A DNA stretch of 5,655 nt. It comes from Fimbriimonadales bacterium. Its GTDB lineage: Bacteria; Armatimonadota; Fimbriimonadia; Fimbriimonadales; ATM1. The notes beneath the pieces are model-generated. The model was not told the origin of the DNA, ran no database searches, and saw nothing but the letters and a program-made list of their open reading frames with translations. Numbering within the stretch: position 1 is the stretch's first letter; each line of letters begins with the position of its first letter. The position numbers were made by a program, and so were the translations under genes. Positions 1-4,741 of this stretch are shown in pieces. The stretch is taken from assembly GCA_025922995.1 (NCBI GenBank), contig JAICGT010000094.1, positions 1 through 5,655 of the forward strand, in the 5' to 3' direction.

Positions 1-170
1 AGCGCGAAGTCGAGAGCTTCTCGGCAGCCTTGCCCAAACGGACCGTTCGGAACGGCATCGGATTCAAGGCTTTCGATGCGAAGCATCTGTCTCAAGTCGT
101 CGAGGAGGTCGGATTCGTGTTCGTCTAGCCACTTTTGCGCGCTGGCGATTTCCTGAGGTGTTGCGGGCAT
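1..170 (-). CDS. M20-family metallopeptidase (PepV-like dipeptidase), N-terminal fragment
   Basis: The first 56 codons of a gene that runs off the left edge. The protein begins MPATPQEIASAQKWLDEH, continues with an acidic helix and DLRQMLRIESLE, then reaches NGPFGQGCREALDFA. The pattern 'helix, L+.LL.I.S, ..PFG.G...ALD' is typical of the start of M20/M28-type zinc dipeptidases of the PepV/CPG2 group, which hydrolyse dipeptides or N-acyl amino acids in the cytoplasm. The metal-binding His/Asp/Glu residues lie further downstream and are not in the window, so activity cannot be judged. An in-frame ATG at 179 would add three residues. I prefer 170 because a TANNNT box (178-183) ends 7 nt upstream of it, matching two other starts in this window, and neither start has a Shine-Dalgarno sequence. 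The gene is divergent from the PEP-CTERM gene. Family call is fairly sure; substrate is unknown. Confidence 0.75.
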   Translation of the reverse strand, partial: MPATPQEIASAQKWLDEHESDLLDDLRQMLRIESLESDAVPNGPFGQGCREALDFA

Positions 171-177
171 GGCAGGC

Positions 178-183
178 ATCTTA
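178..183 (-). promoter_or_regulatory. Putative -10 box (TAAGAT) for a leaderless M20 transcript
   Basis: Read on the minus strand, TAAGAT is followed by GCCTGCC and then the ATG at 170. The box fits TANNNT, the spacing is 7 nt, and no purine-rich ribosome binding site lies between. No convincing -35 hexamer is visible 16-18 nt upstream. The assignment rests on the repeated arrangement at obgE and at the gene starting at 4742, so it is an inference. Confidence 0.35.
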
Positions 184-299
184 CCGACTCGAACCGAAGC
201 GAACGAAAGTAACGTTCTCAAGAAAAGTAAAGATTAGTGGGACATTTTGCGGAACAAACGACAATAAGCTATTGGTCGAAGCTAATACGCAAGCCTAAC

Positions 300-386
300 A
301 GCCTCGACCGACCGCAGTAGCGGGGCTCGAACCCATCCGCAGGGGCGAGGCTCGCGACAATTACAACCTTAGGGGGTTTCGTCTGA
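300..386 (+). promoter_or_regulatory. Foldable GC-rich 5' leader of the PEP-CTERM gene
   Basis: Just before the PEP-CTERM gene a 7-bp perfect stem can form between AGCCTCG (300-306) and CGAGGCT (346-352). Inside it, GCGG (320-323) can pair with either of two CCGC copies: 312-315, giving a 4-bp hairpin with loop AGTA, or 337-340, giving a 6-bp hairpin with a 2-nt bulge and loop CTCGAAC. CGAACCC (328-334) is also complementary to GGGTTTCG (374-381), with one bulged base, which would cover the ribosome binding site. All pairings were found by hand. No transcription start or recognised promoter could be placed, and no known riboswitch family fits. The AT-richer part of the spacer (about 205-240) may hold the promoter, but no clear -35/-10 pair was found. 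Confidence 0.3.
371..376 (+). promoter_or_regulatory. Ribosome binding site of the PEP-CTERM gene
   Basis: AGGGGG lies 10 nt upstream of the ATG at 387 and is the only purine-rich tract there. It supports that start, which also places the hydrophobic signal peptide right at the N-terminus. Confidence 0.6.
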
Positions 387-992
387 ATGAATAAAATACT
401 GTTGGTAGGAGGATTAGCCGTCGCAGCGGCTAGCTCACAAGCCATTCTCGTCATTGATCCGACACCGGGAAGCTTGCCCGGCACGGAAAACGTTCTCTTC
501 AACGAGCCGGGGTTGATCGCCAGTGGATCGCTCGTACAGGGCATTCTCAACGAATCGCGCGTGCTAGTCGACTTTTTCGAAGCCGGCGAAGACCTAACGA
601 CGCCTCCGGGCGGACAGGCTCGAGTCACCGCTCTCGACGGCACGTTCACCATGCTGACGACCGCGATGACCGATCCCGCTTTGGGCATCATCGCTTACCA
701 GTTCGACGTCAACGCAAAAACCAGTGGCGATCTTACGATAGACCTCTACGTGGGAAGCAGCGTAGAAGCAACAGGCACCTTTGCCATCTCGGCCGGCGGC
801 TCCAACTGGTTTAGGATCTACGGAACCGAGGGTGAGGTTCTGAGCAAGGTCACGCTGTCGAGCACCGGGGAAATCATGGATGTTCGCCAGAACCGAATCG
901 GCGCTGCGCCCGCGCCAGTACCGGAGCCCTCCGCCATTGTCGGATTGGGCATCGGATTAGCGATGCTGTTGCGACGACGCTTCAAGAAGTAA
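387..992 (+). CDS. PEP-CTERM sorting domain protein, exported
   Basis: A 201-residue secreted protein. Residues 1-19 form a signal peptide: a short basic start, a hydrophobic core, and likely cleavage after SSQA. Residues 20-172 look like a beta-rich domain made of alternating hydrophobic strands. It contains GQARVTALDG near 76-85 and a stretch NWFRIYG...DVRQNRIG at 140-172; a similar 'NxFxI.G...D.RQ.RIG' ending recurs in many PEP-CTERM proteins. After an Ala/Pro linker comes VPEP (178-181), a hydrophobic segment (183-195) and the basic tail RRRFKK. This three-part ending is the signal recognised by exosortase, a membrane cysteine protease that processes such proteins for the surface or extracellular matrix. 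No exosortase gene is in the window. No catalytic motif is seen, so the role (matrix or surface component) is inferred from the family. The gene is transcribed alone, convergent with the obgE operon. Confidence 0.9.
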   Translation: MNKILLVGGLAVAAASSQAILVIDPTPGSLPGTENVLFNEPGLIASGSLVQGILNESRVLVDFFEAGEDLTTPPGGQARVTALDGTFTMLTTAMTDPALGIIAYQFDVNAKTSGDLTIDLYVGSSVEATGTFAISAGGSNWFRIYGTEGEVLSKVTLSSTGEIMDVRQNRIGAAPAPVPEPSAIVGLGIGLAMLLRRRFKK

Positions 993-1023
993 CCTTCGGG
1001 GAACAGTCGACGCTCAGTTGGGG

Positions 1024-1048
1024 GGCCGCTCGATCGCAATTTGCGGCC
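1024..1048. terminator. GC hairpin between converging genes, possible terminator
   Basis: GGCCGC (1024-1029) and GCGGCC (1043-1048) form a perfect 6-bp stem with a 13-nt loop in the 67-bp spacer where the PEP-CTERM gene and the obgE operon converge. On the plus strand it is followed, after a further GGCC repeat, by only short T runs (TTT, TTTT near 1056-1068). On the minus strand no T run follows. It is therefore a weak or atypical intrinsic terminator, perhaps serving both directions. Confidence 0.35.
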
Positions 1049-1059
1049 GACGGCCTTTC

Positions 1060-1848
1060 CTACTTTTGCTCGACCGCACGCAGCTCGGTCTCGCCTTCGT
1101 TCGCTTCGATCTGCGCGCGCAGCATTTCGCCTTTCCTGCGATTGACGCCCTTGACGAGAGTCGCGGGGAGGTTGTCGAGCAAGTCCTTGACCTGGTTCCG
1201 GGTCATGGCGAGAATGTGCTGCAAGGAGTTAATGAGTGGCTCCTTGTCCCTGCCGACCTTCACCAATACGAGGTCGTAAACCGTCGTATCGTCGACGCGT
1301 GCGTAGCCCTTGGCAACGTGCCGCATTTCTCCGGTGCTCGGATCGAGCAAAGGAATCTCGCGGTCGCAATCCTCGCAAATGAGGACTTTCGTCTTCTCGC
1401 TCATGAAATTGAGCGAGCCGCAGAAGCCGCAGCGAACGCCCGTGACATCCAGCACTTTCCCATCGAGAACCGGCACGCGGCGGCCGCACTCTTCGCACAG
1501 GAAGTCGGTCATCGGCTCTTCGGCAAACTCGGAGTCGTGGCCGCAATAGGGACAAGTCGACAAAAACGACTTGACCTTCTTACCGCCGACGACCCGAGAA
1601 GCCGAATAGAGCAGCATCAGGGCGCCGACGGCCAAGAAGGGATAAGACACCGGGCGAATGTCGAGGCCCTTAAAGCTTAGGAATTGGAACCAATTCTCGT
1701 TGTAGAAATACAGCGGCAAGCCGATGATCAGCGCCAGAACGCCGAGCATCGCCCAAGTCATCGCCTTTTCCCAGCGGCCCTCGATGACGTCCGACCGCCG
1801 TACCGGCGGCGGAGCCTGGACTTCGGGCAACTGTTCGCGTTCGCTCAT
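1060..1848 (-). CDS. Membrane zinc-ribbon protein with an L7/L12 C-terminal-like domain
   Basis: 262 residues and last in the obgE operon. Two hydrophobic segments (about 30-48 and 69-86) suggest a hairpin anchor with the rest in the cytoplasm. Two tandem zinc-ribbon modules follow, with cysteines 99/102/118/121 and 140/143/158/161. Each ends in a similar stretch, RRVPVLD or REIPLLD, so one probably arose by duplication of the other. Residues 190-257 (YDLVLVKVG...KDLLDNLPATL.KGV) align without gaps to the C-terminal domain of ribosomal protein L7/L12 (FDVIL...KDLVESAPAALKEGV), keeping the hydrophobic core, the KDL and the P..L..GV signature. The open frame extends 50 codons upstream, but those residues are low-complexity and overlap the preceding gene. 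The ATG at 1848 lies 11 nt after that gene's stop, although no strong ribosome binding site precedes it. Function is unknown; a membrane-tethered ribosome- or protein-binding adaptor is an inference. Confidence 0.85.
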   Translation of the reverse strand: MSEREQLPEVQAPPPVRRSDVIEGRWEKAMTWAMLGVLALIIGLPLYFYNENWFQFLSFKGLDIRPVSYPFLAVGALMLLYSASRVVGGKKVKSFLSTCPYCGHDSEFAEEPMTDFLCEECGRRVPVLDGKVLDVTGVRCGFCGSLNFMSEKTKVLICEDCDREIPLLDPSTGEMRHVAKGYARVDDTTVYDLVLVKVGRDKEPLINSLQHILAMTRNQVKDLLDNLPATLVKGVNRRKGEMLRAQIEANEGETELRAVEQK

Positions 1849-1859
1849 GCTTGTGCCAT

Positions 1860-2507
1860 TTACTCGAACGGCTTGTCGACCGGTGGCGTCGGCCTTTCCG
1901 GACGAATCCTCGGGCCGGACCTTCCCGCCGCTACTGCAGCATCGAGTATGGCTACAAGATACACCACGGCGAGGCCGATCATCGATGGCCAAAACCATTC
2001 GGTGACCTCTTTTTCACCGATTCCGAAGTTCAACAAGCCTATCCAAAAAAAGACGGCTGCCGCCGCGAAGATGATGCCCTTGACCATCTCGCCGTTATAA
2101 AACTGGCCGAATCCCGGCAACAGCATGCTGAAAAAAGCCGCCGTCCCTGAATTTCGCTTGATTCCCTCCGGGTTCATCATCGACGAAAAATCTCCGGTCA
2201 AAGCTGCGCTTACGAGGTGATCCCTACCCGCGACCTTCAGAACCAACTCGGCGTGTTTTCGTTCTGCGGCAACGTTGGCGTTTCCGGCGGCGATCAACGC
2301 CGCCAGCAAGTCGCGAGCTTCTTTGAGCTCGCCTTTAGCTTCGTGAGTCGCTGCCCGAATCAGGACGGCTTCGGGATGGTCCGGGTGCTGTTCGAGGATT
2401 TCCTTTCTGAGAGCTTCGGCGCCCGCAACATCGCCCCGCTGCTCGAATATGCGAGCCTTTCGCAGCCGCGATTGAATCTCCTCGGAAACGGCGTCTAACG
2501 GATCCAA
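1860..2507 (-). CDS. TPR-repeat membrane protein with TM2-like C-terminus
   Basis: 215 residues and fourth gene of the operon. Residues 8-90 are helical and resemble two to three tetratricopeptide repeats (RGDVAGAEALRKEILEQHP, then EAVLIRAATHEAKGELKEAR), a protein-binding scaffold. A glycine/serine linker leads to a membrane part: SMLLPGFGQFYNGEMVKG (127-144) followed by hydrophobic segments about 145-161 and 173-193. 'PG.GQ.Y.G...KG' before a membrane helix is typical of TM2-like and related small membrane domains. The tail is rich in Pro and Arg. The start codon is TTG at 2507, supported by GGAGG 8 nt upstream; it lies 3 nt after the rsfS stop. I do not recognise a named gene. Its position between rsfS and the L12-like membrane protein suggests the two membrane proteins work together, which is an inference. 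Confidence 0.8.
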   Translation of the reverse strand: MDPLDAVSEEIQSRLRKARIFEQRGDVAGAEALRKEILEQHPDHPEAVLIRAATHEAKGELKEARDLLAALIAAGNANVAAERKHAELVLKVAGRDHLVSAALTGDFSSMMNPEGIKRNSGTAAFFSMLLPGFGQFYNGEMVKGIIFAAAAVFFWIGLLNFGIGEKEVTEWFWPSMIGLAVVYLVAILDAAVAAGRSGPRIRPERPTPPVDKPFE

Positions 2508-2510
2508 AGG

Positions 2511-2864
2511 CTACGCCTCCACACTTCCGCTCTTCGGCATCATCTTCCACAGGCTCTCGAGGTCGTAAAACTGCCTTTGCTCTTCGCGCATCACGTGCAC
2601 GACGACATCGCCGAAATCCAGCAGCACCCAACCGCTGTCTCGGCCCTCGATGCCTCGCGCCCGGAGCTTACGCTTGCGCATCTCTTCGTCGATGCGGTCG
2701 GCGATGCTACGCACATGCACGTCCGAAGTCCCGCTGCACACCACGATGTAATCCATCATGACGGTCTTCTCCCTAACTTCTACAATTTCGGTGGACTCGG
2801 CTTTGATCGATTCAGCCACTTCACCAATAAACTCTGCTTTGTCTTTGGACTCCAAGTTAAACAT
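2511..2864 (-). CDS. rsfS: Ribosome silencing factor RsfS (Iojap/DUF143 family)
   Basis: A 117-residue protein of normal length for the family. Diagnostic stretches are MMDYIVVCSGTSDVHVRSIADRI, then SGWVLLDFGDVVVHVM and RQFYDLESLW, which match the conserved core and C-terminus of RsfS. The family binds uL14 on the large ribosomal subunit and blocks 30S-50S joining, lowering translation when nutrients are scarce. The ATG at 2864 overlaps the nadD stop by 8 nt (ATGTTTAA), pointing to translational coupling; no good Shine-Dalgarno sequence is present. An in-frame TTG at 2894 would add ten non-conserved residues and a 38-nt overlap, so I reject it. The nadD-rsfS pair is a widely conserved neighbourhood. 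Very sure. Confidence 0.95.
   Translation of the reverse strand: MFNLESKDKAEFIGEVAESIKAESTEIVEVREKTVMMDYIVVCSGTSDVHVRSIADRIDEEMRKRKLRARGIEGRDSGWVLLDFGDVVVHVMREEQRQFYDLESLWKMMPKSGSVEA
2516..2520 (-). promoter_or_regulatory. GGAGG ribosome binding site that fixes a TTG start
   Basis: GGAGG on the minus strand lies inside the last codons of rsfS, 8 nt before the TTG at 2507. No in-frame ATG exists near the start of the TPR domain, so this strong site decides the non-ATG start. Confidence 0.7.
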
Positions 2865-3441
2865 ATAGACGACGCTCGGCGATGATTTGCACAACCGGAT
2901 CAGGCGTGAGGAACCGAATCGACTTCCCTGCGCGCACCTTCTGCCTAATCTCCGTGGCGCTCAGGTCGATCGGCCGCGCGTCGAACACCTCGATAAGACT
3001 ATGCCACGCCGCAGGCAATACTCGCATGGCTTCGGACACGCCGAACCCCGGACGTCCCGCTGTCGCGAGCCGGGCTCGCTCGAGGATTCCTTCCGGATCG
3101 TTCCAACGATCGAAACCCGCGAGCGCGTCCGATCCCAAGATCAAAACGAGTTCGACACCGGCTTGGCCATAGGTTTCCAGCGTGTCGACGGTGTAGCTCG
3201 GGCCGTCGCGCTTGAGTTCCTGGATGCCGACCTCGGCACGATCGATTCCCTGAATTGCCGCAGCAACCATCTCCGCACGAACTTCCCCAGGCGTCGCGCT
3301 AGCAGCCGACTTGAATGGAGACACCGCCGCGACTTCATAGACGAGGCGATCCAGCTCGAGATGCTCCAGCGCTTCGATTCCGAGACGCAAGTGTCCGACG
3401 TGAATCGGATCGAACGTGCCTCCAAGGATGCCGAGCCTCAT
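2857..3441 (-). CDS. nadD: Nicotinate-nucleotide adenylyltransferase NadD
   Basis: 194 residues, full length. The enzyme joins nicotinate mononucleotide and ATP to give deamido-NAD, a late step of NAD synthesis in the cytoplasm. It has the nucleotidyltransferase signature GGTFDPIHVGH (7-17) with the HxGH pair His14/His17, the region KRDGPSYTVDTL (77-88), GSDAL (103-107) and the second nucleotide-binding motif LSATEIR (160-166). The usual 'PP.K' substrate-loop motif reads SPFK (41-44), keeping the lysine. The ATG at 3441 overlaps the obgE stop as ATGA, so translation is probably coupled to obgE. Its own 3' end overlaps the rsfS start. Very sure. Confidence 0.95.
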   Translation of the reverse strand: MRLGILGGTFDPIHVGHLRLGIEALEHLELDRLVYEVAAVSPFKSAASATPGEVRAEMVAAAIQGIDRAEVGIQELKRDGPSYTVDTLETYGQAGVELVLILGSDALAGFDRWNDPEGILERARLATAGRPGFGVSEAMRVLPAAWHSLIEVFDARPIDLSATEIRQKVRAGKSIRFLTPDPVVQIIAERRLYV

Positions 3442-4709
3442 TCTTCGCTCGTGTAGACAAAGGCAAACTCGCCGATTCGGACGGTGTCGCCGTCCTCGGC
3501 TCCCATCTCCTGCAGCTCGCCTATGACGCCGATGCCCAGCAACTTCCGATGGAGCATCCTAAGCGCTTCGTCGTTGTGAAGGTCGGTCATGGCGATCAGC
3601 CTTTCGATGCGGCGGCCCTCTACGGCGTAGCCGTCTTCCTCCTTCCTGATCTTCCAGGCGTCGCGTTCGGCGTTGACAGGAACGGGCTCGATAACCTCGA
3701 TCTCGGGCTCCTCCGGTGCCTCTTTGACTGCTTCCGCAAGTCGGAACAGCAACGGTTCAAGCCCTTGCTGTGCGACGGCGCTAATGGGAAACACTTCGAG
3801 ACCGGACGCCTCCTCGAGCTTTCCTCTGAGCTCGTCTTGCGCGTCCTTTGGGATCAGGTCGATCTTGCTCATCACGATCACCACCGGCTTGTCGCGGAGG
3901 TTCTCCGAGAATGCGTCGACCTCATGCGCGATAACTCGAAAATTCTCTACGGGGTCGCTCTCGTCGACAGGCGCGCATTCGACAACGTGGCAAACGATGC
4001 GGGTCCGCTCGGCATGCTTCAGGAACCGGTGCCCAAGGCCCTTGCCCTCGGACGCTCCCTCGATCATGCCCGGCAGGTCGGCGATCGTGAAGCTGATGTC
4101 TCCGACGCCGGCGATGCCGAGATTCGGCTCGAGAGTAGTGAACGGATAGTCTGCGATTTTAGGCTTAGCTGCGCTGACGGCGGAGATCAGAGTCGACTTC
4201 CCCGCGTTCGGAAGCCCGACGAGCCCTACGTCGGCCATAAGCTTCAATTCGAGCAACAGCTTTCGGCCCTCGGCCGGCTCGCCCTTCTCCGCGAATGTAG
4301 GCGCCTGCCTGACGCTGCTGACGAAATGCAAGTTGCCTCGGCCGCCGCGGCCGCCCTTGGCAGCCAAGAATCGCGCTCCCTTGTGGGCGAGGTCCGCGAG
4401 TACCTCGCCGGTCTCCGCGTCCTTGATGACCGTGCCGATCGGAACCGGAATCTTGATCGACTTGCCGTCCTTGCCGAACCGGCTATGACCCTCGCCGTTG
4501 CCGCCGCTTGCGGCGACGAACTTGCGCTTGTACCGAAACGGTAGCAGAGTCCCCACCTGTCGGTCCGCGATCACGATGACGTCGCCGCCGTCGCCGCCGT
4601 CGCCGCCGTCCGGCCCGCCTCGAGGCACGTGCTTTTCGCGACGAAACGAGGAGGCGCCATCGCCACCCTTGCCCGAACGGACGTCGATCGTCGCTTCGTC
4701 GAGGAACAT
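3438..4709 (-). CDS. obgE: Obg-family GTPase ObgE/CgtA
   Basis: 423 residues and first gene of the operon. Three domains are visible: the glycine-rich Obg fold (1-157, with GGPDGGDGGDGGD at 31-43 and GGRGGRGN at 119-126), the GTPase domain (about 158-330) and a C-terminal OCT domain (about 350-421). Motifs are G1 GLPNAGKS (165-172), the switch DYPFTTLEPNLG (187-198), G3 DLPG (211-214) and G5 SA (310-311). G4 reads SKID (281-284) rather than the usual NKxD. Obg binds the 50S subunit during late assembly and links it to GTP and (p)ppGpp levels. The ATG at 4709 gives the invariant Obg N-terminus (MFLDEA.I.V..G.GG.G). No Shine-Dalgarno sequence precedes it; a TATCCT box sits 7 nt upstream. rplU and rpmA, common upstream neighbours of obg, are absent here. 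Very sure. Confidence 0.97.
   Translation of the reverse strand: MFLDEATIDVRSGKGGDGASSFRREKHVPRGGPDGGDGGDGGDVIVIADRQVGTLLPFRYKRKFVAASGGNGEGHSRFGKDGKSIKIPVPIGTVIKDAETGEVLADLAHKGARFLAAKGGRGGRGNLHFVSSVRQAPTFAEKGEPAEGRKLLLELKLMADVGLVGLPNAGKSTLISAVSAAKPKIADYPFTTLEPNLGIAGVGDISFTIADLPGMIEGASEGKGLGHRFLKHAERTRIVCHVVECAPVDESDPVENFRVIAHEVDAFSENLRDKPVVIVMSKIDLIPKDAQDELRGKLEEASGLEVFPISAVAQQGLEPLLFRLAEAVKEAPEEPEIEVIEPVPVNAERDAWKIRKEEDGYAVEGRRIERLIAMTDLHNDEALRMLHRKLLGIGVIGELQEMGAEDGDTVRIGEFAFVYTSEE
4581..4610. repeat. Three perfect 9-bp tandem repeats inside obgE
   Basis: The unit gtcgccgcc occurs three times in a row (4581-4607), followed by a further gtc. On the coding strand it specifies Asp-Gly-Gly repeats of the Obg fold (Asp34 to Asp43). 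The protein repeat is conserved in the family, but the identical codon choice makes it a true DNA tandem repeat. Confidence 0.85.
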
Positions 4710-4716
4710 TGAGGCA

Positions 4717-4732
4717 AGGATACCGGTATCCT
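4717..4732. promoter_or_regulatory. Perfect 16-bp palindrome with back-to-back -10-like boxes
   Basis: AGGATACCGGTATCCT reads the same on both strands and sits in the 32-bp gap between the divergent starts at 4709 (obgE) and 4742. Each half ends in TATCCT. On the minus strand the box is followed by 7 nt and the obgE ATG; on the plus strand by 9 nt and the ATG of the small membrane gene. Neither gene has a Shine-Dalgarno sequence. The site could be two overlapping -10 elements for leaderless transcripts, an operator for a dimeric regulator, or both. No good -35 hexamer was found; TTGAAC on the minus strand (4737-4742) is only 14 nt from its box. Confidence 0.5.
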
Positions 4733-4741
4733 ATTTGTTCA

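Noticed and set aside
250..345. Cyclic-di-GMP-I (GEMM) riboswitch before the PEP-CTERM gene
   Set aside because: ACGCAAGCC (287-295) and GTAGCGGGG (317-325) recall short parts of GEMM, but the conserved ACGCAAAGCC lacks one A, and the first helix with its tetraloop and the receptor are not recognisable. Only a covariance-model search could revive it.
306..350. tRNA-like T-arm on the minus strand (GGGTTCGAGCCCC)
   Set aside because: The loop resembles a TPsiC loop, but the stem has mismatches and no matching acceptor stem, anticodon arm or D arm could be built around it.
269..691. Minus-strand 140-codon frame opposite the PEP-CTERM gene
   Set aside because: The plus-strand gene has a signal peptide and a C-terminal sorting signal; the antisense product has neither a domain nor a ribosome binding site.
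1849..1998. 50-residue N-terminal extension of the zinc-ribbon protein
   Set aside because: The extension overlaps the TPR gene's 3' end, is low-complexity and Arg/Ser-rich, and the ATG at 1848 directly follows the upstream stop.
1018..2150. Several plus-strand frames opposite the zinc-ribbon and TPR genes
   Set aside because: They are antisense shadows with low-complexity translations and no initiation signals; the minus-strand genes show domains and operon spacing.
3315..4544. Long plus-strand open frame (409 codons)
   Set aside because: It lies antisense to obgE and nadD, has no recognisable domain, is rich in Arg/Asp/Leu as expected from the complement of a GC-biased gene, and both opposite genes are certain.
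4581..4610. Tandem repeat as a phase-variation tract
   Set aside because: The 9-bp unit is in frame and encodes the conserved Gly-rich Obg loop, so unit changes would not switch the gene off; family constraint explains it.
4709..4741. TTG start for the small membrane gene
   Set aside because: It would overlap the obgE start codon, translate the palindrome, and put eleven polar residues before the membrane segment.
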